Origin: Bacteroidia bacterium
GTDB taxonomy: Bacteria > Bacteroidota > Bacteroidia > J057
Direction of reading: 5' to 3'
NCBI GenBank assembly: GCA_030430205.1
Contig: JAUIGE010000001.1
Span: 124,001-188,000, forward strand
Length of the DNA: 64,000 nucleotides
Below, piece by piece: positions 1-8,340 of the stretch. Below the pieces are notes generated by a model. The model worked only from the letters and a program-made list of their open reading frames with translations, had not been told where the DNA came from and searched no databases. Made by a program: the position numbers and the translations under genes. How positions within the stretch are numbered: the first letter of the stretch is position 1; every line of letters starts with the position of its first letter.

Positions 1-266
1 CCATTGAGCAAGATGACATCTGCCGAGATGCTGCGCATCCAGTTTTCCAGACGGCGCATTTTGGGAGAATTCAGCAAACTGCTTGTGCGCAGCTTCATGG
101 CCTCAAAAGGCAGCTTTTCTCCCGCCAGCCTTTTTTCCAATTCTCCACCCGGATACACCAGCCAATGCACATCGTGACCGCCTTCGCGCAGGGCCTTTCC
201 CACGGTGAAAAACCATTTTTCGCCACCGCCCCAATTTTTGGATAGATTTACAAAGAGGAGATTCAT
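1..266 (-). CDS. Glycosyltransferase family 4, N-terminal part (runs off window)
   Basis: The reading frame starts with ATG at 264-266 and is open to the window edge (88 codons). The N-terminus (MNLLFVNLSKNWGGGEKW, then TVGKALREGGHDVHWLVYPG) has the look of the first Rossmann-type half of GT-B/GT4 glycosyltransferases: a short hydrophobic strand, a glycine-rich loop, and a helix of the 'GGxExxxxxLAxxLxxxGHxV' kind. Such enzymes transfer sugars from nucleotide donors, often in LPS or exopolysaccharide synthesis. It is divergent from gmhA with only 14 bp between the start codons, which supports a surface-sugar role. The C-terminal donor-binding half is outside the window, so the substrate cannot be guessed. 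Confidence 0.75.
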   Translation of the reverse strand, partial: MNLLFVNLSKNWGGGEKWFFTVGKALREGGHDVHWLVYPGGELEKRLAGEKLPFEAMKLRTSSLLNSPKMRRLENWMRSISADVILLN

Positions 267-280
267 TAATTTTACCTTTC

Positions 281-868
281 ATGCAAATAACACAAATGAA
301 CGAATTCATCCGCGAAGAAATCGCATCCCATATAGCGCTGGCGCAGGAAGTATTGGAAAAAATGCAGCCAGAGATCGCGCTGGCTTGCGAAATGGCCGTG
401 GCGACCCTTCACTCCGGCAACAAGATCCTCTTGTTTGGAAATGGCGGCAGCGCCGCCGATGCGCAGCATATAGCTGCGGAGCTTTCGGGCCGCTTTCGGC
501 GTGAGCGGCCTGCCCTGCCCGCGATAGCGCTGACGACAGACACCTCTGCGCTGACTGCCATCGGCAATGACTATGGCTTTGAACAGATTTTTTCCCGCCA
601 GGTAGAAGCCCTGGCCCGGCCCGGTGATCTCTGCATTGGCATCTCTACTTCGGGCAATAGCCCGAACATCCTGGCAGCCATGAAGAAAGCCGATGAAATC
701 GGCTGCAGCAGGCTTGGCCTGAGTGGCCAGGCCGGCGGCCAACTCAAAGCCCAAAGCGAGCTTTGCCTCCGTATCCCCTCTGACAATACCGCCCGCATTC
801 AGGAAATGCATATCATGATCGGGCACCTCATCTGCGAAGCTGTGGAGAGAGGAGAGAGGAGAGAGTAG
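281..868 (+). CDS. gmhA: D-sedoheptulose-7-phosphate isomerase (phosphoheptose isomerase)
   Basis: Converts sedoheptulose 7-phosphate to D-glycero-D-manno-heptose 7-phosphate, the first step to ADP-heptose for the LPS core; cytosolic tetramer in the known family. The 195-residue product has the SIS-domain loop GNGGSAADAQH (53-63), the phosphate loop STSGNS (122-127) and EMHIMIGH (175-182). H63, E67, Q174 and H182 match the zinc ligands of characterised GmhA by position. An ATG at 296 (MNEFIREE) is an alternative start. The last seven residues (ERGERRE) and the TAG stop are made by a purine heptad repeat that begins inside the gene, so the C-terminal tail is repeat-derived. Divergent from the glycosyltransferase upstream. 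Confidence 0.93.
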   Translation: MQITQMNEFIREEIASHIALAQEVLEKMQPEIALACEMAVATLHSGNKILLFGNGGSAADAQHIAAELSGRFRRERPALPAIALTTDTSALTAIGNDYGFEQIFSRQVEALARPGDLCIGISTSGNSPNILAAMKKADEIGCSRLGLSGQAGGQLKAQSELCLRIPSDNTARIQEMHIMIGHLICEAVERGERRE

Positions 869-917
869 AGAGGAGAGAACAGAGAGGAGAGAGAGGAGAG
901 AGAGGAGAGAGTAGAGA
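843..917 (+). repeat. Class B purine heptad repeat at the gmhA 3' end
   Basis: Tandem heptads of the type AGGAGAG with variants AGTAGAG and AACAGAG. The repeat begins within the last codons of gmhA and provides its GAG-TAG end. The canonical unit contains no stop codon in any of six frames; the AGAGTAG variant introduces the TAG. It lies between gmhA and the convergent dehydrogenase gene. No class A partner is present here. Confidence 0.85.
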
Positions 918-927
918 GATTGGGCTT

Positions 928-2331
928 TTATCTCGCGATGATTTTTCCCCGAAAGGATTTTTCGTTGGATTTGATTTCCAGCACATAGACGCCTGCGGCG
1001 AGTTCGTTTCTGTCGATCCGCATGTCACGGATGTGGGTTTCTTTTTGGGCAAAAAGCAGCTTGCCTGAGAGGTCCCAAAGTTGAACTTCTACCTGGCTTT
1101 GTGGGCTTTTAAATTGAATGCGGAAAAAATCGGAGAAAGGATTGGGGCTGATTTGGGCGATGTCGGACAGATTTCCGGCATCTATGCCTGTTCGTTTATC
1201 GAAGATTTGGAGAATTCTGCCATTGGCAAGATCTGCCACATATAGTTCGCCCCGATGGTCGCGCCCAAAGCTGCTGATACCTTTGTTAAAAACGCCCAGG
1301 CGTTGGATAGTGGTCGGAAAACCCATCAGGCTGTCAGCCAGTGTCAGCCAAAAATTGCCGGTTTCGTAATCGGCAAAAATGTAATAGCCATACATGCCCG
1401 GATGGTCCTGGCCACGATAGACAAATCCGCCTGTGACAGACTCGCCAAAATTGAGCGAATTGTCATATTCGAAAAGCGGGCTGGCATAATTGCCGAAAGA
1501 GCTGCACCCATTGGTTTGGAAAGGGTCGCTGCCTTCATAGCAGCGCCAGCCGTAGTTTTCGCCGCCCTGGCTACCGCCAGGCTGGCGGCTCAACTCTTCC
1601 GTGGCATCCTGCCCTACATCGGCGATCCATAGATCGCCATTCAGCGGATCAAAGCTAAAGCGCCAGGGATTGCGCAGGCCGAGAGCCCATATCTCATCCC
1701 GTGTTGCGGGATCGTTCACAAAGGGATTGTCGGCAGGGATGCCGTAGGGCAAAGCGCCATCGACCTCCAGGCGCAGCATTTTGCCGAGCAGGGAGAGGCG
1801 GTTTTGGGAATTGTTTTGCGGATCGCCGCCGCTGCCTCCATCTCCTGTGGAGATGTAGAGATAGCCGTCAGGGCCGAAGGCAAGCTGGCCGCCATTGTGA
1901 TTGGTAAAGGGCTGACTGATGTTCAGCATTTTGAGCTCGCTGTTGGGATCAGCGAGCTGGATATTTGTGCTGTCCCGCGTGAAACGCGAGACCTGGGTAG
2001 CTCCATTGTTGTCGGTATAATTGAGGTAAAAAAAGCCATTGCTGGCGTAATCAGGATGAAAAGCGATGCCAAGCAAGCCTTGCTCATTGCGGGTATCTTT
2101 TACAATCGTACGTATATCCAAAAATGGCGTACTGAGCAGTTGCCTGCTGCTGTCCAGAATCCGGATACGCCCTGCCTGTTCCAATACAAAAAGCCGTTCA
2201 TCTCCCGCATGCGTGATGTCTGTAGGCCGCGTCAGGCCCGAAGCCACCAGCCTAAAATCCAGAAGCGGAAGCTGCTGGGCCTGGAGTGTGACCAGGCTGA
2301 AGAAGAGAAGGGAAAAGAATGCTTTTTTCAT
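928..2331 (-). CDS. Secreted PQQ-dependent aldose sugar dehydrogenase-like protein with type IX sorting domain
   Basis: 467 residues. A signal peptide (1-18, ending LQA) is followed by the glucose/sorbosone dehydrogenase six-bladed propeller: LTRPTDITHAGDERLFVLEQ, GLLGIAFHPDY, YLYISTGDGGSGGDPQN, LGLRNPWRFSFDP and IADVGQD are the typical blade motifs of Asd/YliI and HHIP-like enzymes, which oxidise aldoses with PQQ in the periplasm or outside the cell. The last ~75 residues (starting near ISPNPFSDFF, with VQLWDLSGKLL and LAAGVYVLEI) form a type A type IX C-terminal sorting domain, so the protein should be exported by the T9SS encoded at 46-54 kb. It is the last gene of a three-gene minus-strand run (lipoprotein, OmpA-type protein, dehydrogenase; 10 bp from the OmpA gene). 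True enzyme activity versus a binding role cannot be told from sequence. Confidence 0.88.
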   Translation of the reverse strand: MKKAFFSLLFFSLVTLQAQQLPLLDFRLVASGLTRPTDITHAGDERLFVLEQAGRIRILDSSRQLLSTPFLDIRTIVKDTRNEQGLLGIAFHPDYASNGFFYLNYTDNNGATQVSRFTRDSTNIQLADPNSELKMLNISQPFTNHNGGQLAFGPDGYLYISTGDGGSGGDPQNNSQNRLSLLGKMLRLEVDGALPYGIPADNPFVNDPATRDEIWALGLRNPWRFSFDPLNGDLWIADVGQDATEELSRQPGGSQGGENYGWRCYEGSDPFQTNGCSSFGNYASPLFEYDNSLNFGESVTGGFVYRGQDHPGMYGYYIFADYETGNFWLTLADSLMGFPTTIQRLGVFNKGISSFGRDHRGELYVADLANGRILQIFDKRTGIDAGNLSDIAQISPNPFSDFFRIQFKSPQSQVEVQLWDLSGKLLFAQKETHIRDMRIDRNELAAGVYVLEIKSNEKSFRGKIIAR

Positions 2332-2341
2332 GATGCTTTTT

Positions 2342-3460
2342 TTACAAACTAACTATATAGACTTCCACCCGCCGATTGAGTTTTCTCGTCTCTTCGGTAT
2401 CATTGCTGGCCACAGGTCGGGTACCGCCATAGCCTTTGAGGTAAATCCGTTTGGGGGAAATTCCTTTTTTGACCAAAAAATTTCGCACAGCATAAACCCG
2501 TCTTACAGAAAGCCGGTTATTGGTATCATGGGTCATGAGACTTTCCGTGCGGCTGTCGGTATGGCCTTCCAGTCTCACCGTCATTTCAGGATGGTTTTCC
2601 ATCAGGTCGACCAATTTCTTCAGGTCTTTGGTACTGCCACTCATCATCTTGGAGCTGGATCTCTCAAAACGCAAATTGGTCAATCCAATGCGCATCCCTA
2701 CCGCCAATTGACTCTCATTCACTTTTTCAAAAGGAATGGCCCGTGCTTCCTCTTCCAGTATATCGTCGTATTCTTCCTCCGTAACCACCAGTGTATCCCG
2801 CTGCCTTTCGATACGCAGGCCATTGAGGTAGATCGTATCTACCCGCTGTACAATGGTTGTGCTGCCTTTGATATTTTCCACCCTAACCAAATCTCCCTCC
2901 AGGCAATCCGCTGCGGGAATATCCCCCGGCAGGCCAAAAACCCTGGCAGAGCCATCTTCATAGGACAATATCATTTTCACCCCCTCTTTGGTGCGGTACA
3001 ATGCACCACGCCCCGAGCGGTCATCCTGCCGCCCCATCAGCCAGGCCCCCGGCTCATCGAGCAGGATCAGCCCATCTTCATTCACGATCATCGTTCTGCG
3101 GTCAAAATGCAAGTCTTCGCCCGTCACCAGAAATTCGATCTTGGGATCGGTGTCAAATAGCTGCTGAGAGATCAGCAAGACTTCATAATAGGCCGTTTCA
3201 TTAAAAGGAGAATCGGGATAGCTGAAGGTGTGAAAGAGCGAATGATCCATGTGATAGAGATCAATCTCAAAGTTTTGCTTGTCGACATGCACATATTTGC
3301 AGCCGGACAACTCCAGCGGCGCAATGCTCATCTGGCTAAAAGCGGTTGACTCCTGGTTGGAGGCACCTTCATAGCTGTGTTCGAGCTCTATCTGGGCGAA
3401 AGAAGGTAGGGGGAAATGAAGTGCGCAAAAGAAAAAAAAGGTAAAAAACTGTCTTATCAT
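2342..3460 (-). CDS. OmpA-family outer membrane protein
   Basis: 372 residues from ATG at 3458-3460. I prefer this start over one 36 codons upstream because it opens a clean signal peptide (MIRQFFTFFFFCALHFPLPSFAQ) and overlaps the stop of the upstream lipoprotein gene as ATGA, indicating translational coupling. The C-terminal ~110 residues form an OmpA/MotB peptidoglycan-binding domain: LDLMENHPEMTVRLEGHTDS-type core, RLSVRRVYAVRNFLV, RIYLKGYGGTRPVASN, and LNRRVEVYI. The N-terminal ~240 residues are predicted beta-rich and are not recognised. Likely anchors the outer membrane to peptidoglycan. Note that the D and R residues expected for meso-DAP binding (HTDS, NRRVE) are present. Confidence 0.85.
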   Translation of the reverse strand: MIRQFFTFFFFCALHFPLPSFAQIELEHSYEGASNQESTAFSQMSIAPLELSGCKYVHVDKQNFEIDLYHMDHSLFHTFSYPDSPFNETAYYEVLLISQQLFDTDPKIEFLVTGEDLHFDRRTMIVNEDGLILLDEPGAWLMGRQDDRSGRGALYRTKEGVKMILSYEDGSARVFGLPGDIPAADCLEGDLVRVENIKGSTTIVQRVDTIYLNGLRIERQRDTLVVTEEEYDDILEEEARAIPFEKVNESQLAVGMRIGLTNLRFERSSSKMMSGSTKDLKKLVDLMENHPEMTVRLEGHTDSRTESLMTHDTNNRLSVRRVYAVRNFLVKKGISPKRIYLKGYGGTRPVASNDTEETRKLNRRVEVYIVSL

Positions 3461-4023
3461 GGTGTGGGTGTTGGTAGTGAAATAGCCTCCTGGAGGTAGT
3501 CGAAAAGCGAATCCGCTTTGGGGTGATTGGAGCGAAATTGTAGGTGAAAGCGATATACCAGCCCGCATTCGCGCTCAGATACGCGGGCCATGCTATCTAC
3601 TCTCTGCCAGCAAAAATGCTGGATATGACGATCAGTAAGCTGCCCATCGTCTCTCTGCAATACCTGCTCATAGGCCTGCCATATCTGCTCAAAGGCCTCC
3701 GGTGCGGCCTCATAGTCTGCCAGCTTTGCATGCAGGTAGTTGCCGTTTTCCTGAAAGTAGACACGCTCTACTTCCGAAAACTGCTCCTGAAAGGAGCCCG
3801 ATTTGGTATCCACAAAGGCAAAGCCTTTGAGCCTCGCAGGCAGCATCGCCTGGAGGGCGGAGTCAGAGAAGGGCGTCAGCCCTTGCTGGTTTTTGCGCTC
3901 ATGCAGGGCTGTCTTCAGCCGGGCAGCGTCGGTCGCAGGATCTACCTGCCGGGCAGATTCAGCTTCCGGCTGGCAAGCCATAAAAATGAAAAACAATGAC
4001 CCGATAAAACAGATTTTATGCAT
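3457..4023 (-). CDS. Hypothetical lipoprotein upstream of the OmpA-type protein
   Basis: 188 residues from ATG at 4021-4023 (MHKICFIGSLFFIFMACQ); the lipobox FMAC places the lipidated cysteine at residue 17. The mature part is acidic, mostly helical and ends in a proline-threonine stretch. I do not recognise a family. Its TGA stop overlaps the ATG of the OmpA-family gene (ATGA), so the two are probably co-translated and may act together at the outer membrane. It is divergent from the ABC-F gene with only 35 bp between the starts, leaving a very compact bidirectional promoter region. Confidence 0.72.
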   Translation of the reverse strand: MHKICFIGSLFFIFMACQPEAESARQVDPATDAARLKTALHERKNQQGLTPFSDSALQAMLPARLKGFAFVDTKSGSFQEQFSEVERVYFQENGNYLHAKLADYEAAPEAFEQIWQAYEQVLQRDDGQLTDRHIQHFCWQRVDSMARVSERECGLVYRFHLQFRSNHPKADSLFDYLQEAISLPTPTP

Positions 4024-4058
4024 AAACGAAAGGTACAAATTTTCCCTATCTTCGCAGC

Positions 4059-6002
4059 GTGCTAAATCTTGAAAACATAGGAATCGAATTCAGTGGACGA
4101 TGGCTCCTACAGGAAGCAAGCTATCAGTTTACGCCAGGAGAGCGCATCGGCCTCATTGGCCGCAACGGTACGGGCAAGTCTACTTTGCTCAAAGTAATCT
4201 CCGGACAGATGCTCCCGACCGAAGGTCGGGTGAACAAATCTTCAGATATGAAGATTGCTTTTTTCAACCAGGACTTGCTCTCTTTTGAGACAGATGACAT
4301 CATCTTTGAAGTGGTCAGGCAAGCTTTTTTACCCCTGCTCAAGCTAAATGAAGAGGTAGACACACTCTTGCACCGGGTAGAGGCAGGCGAGACAGATCCC
4401 GCCATCTGGGATGATCTGGCCCAAAAACAAGCTGCTTTTGAGACGCGTGGCGGCAATAGGATAGATGCCATGGTGGGCGAAATGCTTTCGGGCCTGGGCT
4501 TTTCCAAAGAAGAGCAACACCAACCCTACCAGACTTTTTCCGGTGGCTGGCGCATGCGCGTTTTGCTCGCCAAAATGCTCCTTGAGGAGCCTGGCGTTTT
4601 GCTCCTGGATGAGCCTACCAACCACCTCGACCTTCCCTCCATCCAATGGCTGGAAAATTACCTCAAGAACTTTCGCGGGATCACCATCATCGTTTCTCAC
4701 GACCGCTTTTTCATAGACCGCATCGCCGACAGGATACTGGAAATCAGCCTGAAACAGCTCAATGAGTATGCTGGCAATTACTCCTATTATCTGGAGGAAA
4801 AAGCCATTCGCTACGAGCAGCAGCAGCGTTCTTACGAAAATCAGCAGAAATACATCGAGCAGCAGGAGCGCTTTATTACCCGCTTTAAGGCGAAGGCTAC
4901 CAAGGCGAAGCAGGCGCAGTCCAAGATGAAGCAGCTCGAAAAAATAGATCGAATTGAAGCTCCTGAAGAAGAGGGCTTTAAATTCAATCTTCGCTTCCAA
5001 ATGTCCCAAAAATCGGGCAAAGAAGTCATTCGCCTGAGGCATGTAAACAAGGCCTACGGCAATAAGCATATCCTGGCGGATAGCGAAGGCACCATCATGC
5101 GAGGCGATAAAATCGCCCTCATCGGTGCCAACGGCCTGGGCAAGTCCACTTTGCTCCGCATCGTGGCAGGCACAGAACCCCATGAAGGCACTTGTGAAGA
5201 AGGCCACAATGTCATTCCCGCATTTTTTGCACAGCACCAGCTGGAGTCACTGGACCTCAAATCCAATATTCTCGAAGAAATGGCGACTTCTGGTTCTGGA
5301 CATACCGAGCAGGAGCTTCGGGGCATTTTGGGTTGTTTTATGTTTTCAGGGGAAGATGTAGATAAAAAAATACAGGTGCTCTCAGGTGGCGAGCGCTCTC
5401 GCGTAGCGATGGCCAAGACGCTCATTTCTCATGCAAACTTCCTCCTGCTCGATGAGCCTACCAACCACCTCGACATTCCCAGTATTCAGGTCCTTATTCA
5501 GGCGCTGAATGCCTATGAAGGCACCTATATCATCGTTTCTCACGACCGCTGGTTTTTGCAGCAGGTAGCCAATAAAATTTGGTTTATTGAAGATAAAAAG
5601 CTGAAGGAATATCCCGGGACTTATGAGGAGTTTGAACTTTGGATGGAGAAGAGAGAGGAGAGAAGCGAGAAGAGAGATGCGGGAAGCGAGAAGCGGGAGG
5701 TGACACCTGAAGCGCCGGAGGCGAAAAGCCAAAAGCCAGAGCTTGATTATAAAGAGCGAAAGCAGCTACAGAATAGGATCAAGAAGCTGAAGCGGGAAGT
5801 CGAGCAGTTTGAGGAAAAAATAGAAAAGCTGGAAGCGGAAAAAGAAGCCGCTATCATGGAGCTCGCCAAGCCAGAAGTGGCTTCCGATTATAGCAAGCTG
5901 AGCGAAGCTCAGCAAGTGCTGGAAAAACTGGATGAACAAATCCTGAATTTCACTGCCCAGTGGGAAGAAGCGCTGATGGCGCTGGAGGAAGAGGAGGTTT
6001 AA
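4059..6002 (+). CDS. ABC-F family ATPase (Uup/YdiF-like ribosome-associated)
   Basis: 647 residues from a GTG start. Two nucleotide-binding domains: Walker [10 protein letters not shown] and GANGLGKST, signatures FSGGW and LSGGERSR, Walker [12 protein letters not shown] in both halves, joined by a helical P-site tRNA-interaction linker (roughly residues 235-300, rich in Q/E/K), and a C-terminal coiled coil of the Uup type (last ~85 residues). No membrane segment. Family members act on translating ribosomes. Between NBD2 and the coiled coil is a stretch near residues 528-560 with the heptad peptide [18 protein letters not shown], encoded by class B repeat DNA. A -7-like TATCTTCG lies directly before the start, so the leader is short or absent. 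Confidence 0.93.
   Translation: MLNLENIGIEFSGRWLLQEASYQFTPGERIGLIGRNGTGKSTLLKVISGQMLPTEGRVNKSSDMKIAFFNQDLLSFETDDIIFEVVRQAFLPLLKLNEEVDTLLHRVEAGETDPAIWDDLAQKQAAFETRGGNRIDAMVGEMLSGLGFSKEEQHQPYQTFSGGWRMRVLLAKMLLEEPGVLLLDEPTNHLDLPSIQWLENYLKNFRGITIIVSHDRFFIDRIADRILEISLKQLNEYAGNYSYYLEEKAIRYEQQQRSYENQQKYIEQQERFITRFKAKATKAKQAQSKMKQLEKIDRIEAPEEEGFKFNLRFQMSQKSGKEVIRLRHVNKAYGNKHILADSEGTIMRGDKIALIGANGLGKSTLLRIVAGTEPHEGTCEEGHNVIPAFFAQHQLESLDLKSNILEEMATSGSGHTEQELRGILGCFMFSGEDVDKKIQVLSGGERSRVAMAKTLISHANFLLLDEPTNHLDIPSIQVLIQALNAYEGTYIIVSHDRWFLQQVANKIWFIEDKKLKEYPGTYEEFELWMEKREERSEKRDAGSEKREVTPEAPEAKSQKPELDYKERKQLQNRIKKLKREVEQFEEKIEKLEAEKEAAIMELAKPEVASDYSKLSEAQQVLEKLDEQILNFTAQWEEALMALEEEEV
5643..5700 (+). repeat. 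Class B purine heptad repeat inside the ABC-F reading frame
   Basis: Purine heptads (GAGAGAAGCGAGAAG type) within the coding sequence. Three 7-bp units make 21 bp, so the translated product repeats every seven residues ([21 protein letters not shown]). The insertion falls exactly in the flexible joint between NBD2 and the C-terminal coiled coil, where extra length should be tolerated. Confidence 0.8.
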
Positions 6003-6012
6003 TGCCCCTGGA

Positions 6013-6168
6013 ACAGTATGCAGTTTAAAGTATGCAGTATGCAACAATCACACTGCCAACTGCCAACTGCTTACTGCCAACTGCTTACTACCAACTGCTT
6101 ACTACCAACTGCATACTGCCAACTGCATACTGCCAACTGCTTACTGCCAACTGCTTACTGCCAACTAA
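6013..6168 (+). repeat. Class C heptad repeat forming an inverted element between convergent genes
   Basis: Left arm made of AGTATGC/AGTTTAA heptads (6016-6045), right arm of some 15 heptads of the ACTGCCA/ACTGCTT/ACTGCAT type (6050-6165). The arms are complementary (AGTATGC with GCATACT), so the transcript can fold into a hairpin. It fills the whole gap between the stops of the ABC-F gene (6002) and yicC (6170) and may serve as a bidirectional terminator or 3' stabiliser (inference). Confidence 0.8.
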
Positions 6169-6169
6169 G

Positions 6170-7045
6170 CTAGACTATATTCAATACCTGCTCCTTTATC
6201 TTATCCAACTCATCTTTCATATTTACCACAAAGCGCTGCATTTCAGCATTTTGTGCTTTTGATCCGATGGTATTGATCTCCCGGCCCATCTCCTGGGCGA
6301 TGAAATTCAATTTTTTGCCATTGCTCTCTGGCTCATTTTTCATCTGCTCAAAATAGGTCAAATGCTGGCGCAAGCGCACTATTTCCTCATTGATGTCCAG
6401 TTTTTCTATATAAAAAACGAGTTCCTGCTCAAAGCGATTGGGGTCAAAGTCAAGCTTGCCTTTCAGGTCTGAAAGGGCGCTCATCAGGCGCTCGCGAACC
6501 TGCTCAATGCGCGCGGGCGCTTGCGACTCTACCTCTTCCAGGTTGCTGCTGATAGCTGCCAGACGCAGGTCGAAGTCTGCTGCGAGGGCTTCGCCCTCAT
6601 GTCTTCGGCTCTCTGTGAGCTTTTTCGCCGCCGCCAAAGCTGCTTGCTGAATCAGCTCCCACTCTTCAGGATCCGGCTCCGCCGACTCTATCGGAATGAT
6701 TTCCGGCAAGCCCATCAAAAAGGGAAGATCCACTTCCTGCTCGATATGGAGCCGCTCCCGTGCGGCATTCAATTCTTTCAAATATGCCTGTGCCAGTACC
6801 TGATTGATGTTCAGCGAACGTTTCTCAGGGTTCATCACTTCCGCATTCAAAAACAAACTGACCTTCCCCCGCTGCAATTCTTTGGAAAGCAGCTGGCGTA
6901 TCTTGTGCTCGTACTGCATATACAGCCGTGGTACACGAAGAGACAGCTCGAAAAACTTGCTGTTCAGGGATTTAAGTTCAATGGAAATTTTATAATTAGC
7001 GGATTCAGCCGAGGCTGCGCCATAGCCAGTCATGGAAAGAATCAT
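6170..7045 (-). CDS. yicC: YicC/YloC family endoribonuclease-like protein
   Basis: 291 residues. The N-terminal signature MTGYG (residues 5-9), the [17 protein letters not shown] segment, and a C-terminal DUF1732-type end ([20 protein letters not shown], then [15 protein letters not shown]) identify the family. Characterised members are involved in RNA turnover in stationary phase. In between are long charged helices. Cytosolic. The gene is convergent with the ABC-F gene across a class C repeat and divergent from the acetyltransferase gene at 7130 (84 bp gap). Confidence 0.9.
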   Translation of the reverse strand: MILSMTGYGAASAESANYKISIELKSLNSKFFELSLRVPRLYMQYEHKIRQLLSKELQRGKVSLFLNAEVMNPEKRSLNINQVLAQAYLKELNAARERLHIEQEVDLPFLMGLPEIIPIESAEPDPEEWELIQQAALAAAKKLTESRRHEGEALAADFDLRLAAISSNLEEVESQAPARIEQVRERLMSALSDLKGKLDFDPNRFEQELVFYIEKLDINEEIVRLRQHLTYFEQMKNEPESNGKKLNFIAQEMGREINTIGSKAQNAEMQRFVVNMKDELDKIKEQVLNIV

Positions 7046-7129
7046 AGATTTTGTTCTGTTTGTTAAGTGCGGTGCATAAGTTGCTGAATATTTCCCGATA
7101 ACGCAATTTCCACAAATAACTTTCTCCCT

Positions 7130-7576
7130 ATGAAAGCATCAGGATATACGATCTCTACTGACAAAGACAGGATGGACCTGGACTTGATTCATGCCTTTTT
7201 GAGCCAATCTTACTGGGCAAAAGGCATCCCCAAAGACACTGTCCGATCAGCCATGGAACATTCCCTGTGCTTTGGCATTTTCAAAGAAAATGAGCAAGTC
7301 GGTTTTGCCCGGGCGATCACCGATTACACCACTTTTGCCTATATGGCAGATGTTTTTGTTTTGGAAAAAGAAAGGGGCAAAGGCCTGGGAAAAATGCTTA
7401 TCAGCTATATGCTCTCATATCCGAGCCTACAGGGACTGCGGCGCTGGACTTTGGGCACCCGGGATGCGCATGGGCTGTATGCTCATTTTGGTTTTGAGCC
7501 CGCTGATTCTGGCAGAGAAATGGTAAAGCGCCTTTTCAGTTCGTATGAAAACCTTCCAAAAGCGTCTGAAAAGTAA
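7130..7576 (+). CDS. GNAT family N-acetyltransferase
   Basis: 148 residues. Acetyl-CoA-binding motif A is visible as ADVFVLEKERGKGLGKMLI (V-x-x-x-x-RGxGxG/A) near residues 83-101, followed by LGTRDAHGLYAHFGFEPA, the usual motif B end. FARAITDYTTFAYMADVFV provides the central strands. Substrate is unknown; the family acetylates small amines, antibiotics or protein termini. The gene ends just before a lipoprotein gene on the same strand (start 7652). Confidence 0.85.
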   Translation: MKASGYTISTDKDRMDLDLIHAFLSQSYWAKGIPKDTVRSAMEHSLCFGIFKENEQVGFARAITDYTTFAYMADVFVLEKERGKGLGKMLISYMLSYPSLQGLRRWTLGTRDAHGLYAHFGFEPADSGREMVKRLFSSYENLPKASEK

Positions 7577-7618
7577 AAGATCGTGTTGGCTGGCTCTGGC
7601 AGGCCGAAAGGTATTTGG

Positions 7619-7626
7619 CTATCTTT
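7619..7626 (+). promoter_or_regulatory. Possible Bacteroidota -7 element (TATCTTTG)
   Basis: Matches TAnnTTTG and lies 26 bases upstream of the lipoprotein ATG at 7652. A good -33 TTTG at the usual spacing is not seen, so the call is weak. Confidence 0.35.
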
Positions 7627-7651
7627 GTCTATTCTTTTAACCGCATATACC

Positions 7652-8221
7652 ATGAAGAATTCAACTTTTTTCCTTTTCCTCTTGAGCCTGCTTGCCTTCT
7701 CCGCCTGCGTTGACGATGGCCCGGATGTGGACCCTGAGTTCACCCTACTCCAGCACGATGACGCCAATCAGGATGCCCCTGAGCTACCGACAGGAACCTA
7801 TGAGGGCGGTGCCCGCTTCCTCGCCAGCCAGATGGCTGCCCTGAGTGGCGACAAACTCATCGAGGTACAATACTACCTCAAAGATCGTCCTTCCTCCGGA
7901 AGTATTCGCATCTACCAGGGCAGCGAAGGCGACAAGCCCAAAACCCTCGTTTACAACGAAAATGTAAGCATAGGCGAAGAGGAAAAATCCTGGAATACGC
8001 ATAGCCTGAAGACAGCACTTGTCCTGGATGGAAGTGATCTTTGGATCAATTACCGCTTTACTCAAGCCACCAACCAGCGGACGCTGGGCTGTGATATCGG
8101 CCCTGCCGTAGAGAATGGCGACTGGCTCTGGGACGCCAACGACGACCAGTGGCTTCCTTTGCGCCAACGCTCCACGATCAGCATCAACTGGAATGTCAGA
8201 GGTGTTGTAGAGCCTAAGTAG
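7652..8221 (+). CDS. Hypothetical lipoprotein
   Basis: 189 residues from ATG at 7652, chosen because it gives a lipoprotein signal peptide (MKNSTFFLFLLSLLAFSAC, Cys19) and because a TATCTTTG promoter-like -7 element lies at 7619-7626, 26 bases upstream. The mature part has ~165 residues with a beta-rich pattern (RFLASQMAALSGDKLIEVQYYL, GSIRIYQGSEGDKPKTLVY, ISINWNVRGVVEP) that looks like a jelly-roll or carbohydrate-binding-like fold; no family recognised with confidence. Downstream is a class A heptad repeat and a convergent gene. Confidence 0.7.
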   Translation: MKNSTFFLFLLSLLAFSACVDDGPDVDPEFTLLQHDDANQDAPELPTGTYEGGARFLASQMAALSGDKLIEVQYYLKDRPSSGSIRIYQGSEGDKPKTLVYNENVSIGEEEKSWNTHSLKTALVLDGSDLWINYRFTQATNQRTLGCDIGPAVENGDWLWDANDDQWLPLRQRSTISINWNVRGVVEPK

Positions 8222-8233
8222 GGGAGGAAGAAG

Positions 8234-8340
8234 TTTGGGGTTTTGGGTTTCGGGTTTCGGGTTTCGGGTTTCGGGTTTCGAGTTTTGGGTTTCGGGTTCC
8301 TATTCTTCAGTCTCGCTTCTCGCCTCTCCTCCCTACTCCC
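8234..8340 (-). repeat. Composite heptad element, class B then class A
   Basis: On the minus strand a class B purine stretch (8310-8340) begins at the stop of the minus-strand gene ending at 8333 (GAG-TAG), followed by a class A array of GAAACCC/CAAAACT heptads (8234-8300). Same gene-B-A order as at 15.4, 32.9, 35.0 and 63.1 kb. It also separates two convergent genes. Confidence 0.85.

Noticed and set aside
2066-3160. 364-codon plus-strand frame over the dehydrogenase and OmpA-type genes
   Set aside because: Antisense shadow crossing two real genes; composition not protein-like.
4344-5237. 297-codon minus-strand frame opposite the ABC-F gene
   Set aside because: Shadow of the real ABC-F gene, which has all family motifs; the antisense product has no domain.
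8234-8300. Telomere-like repeat or recent transposon end
   Set aside because: The unit is similar in length to telomeric repeats, but the arrays are internal, short and associated with stop codons; no transposase or target duplications are visible.
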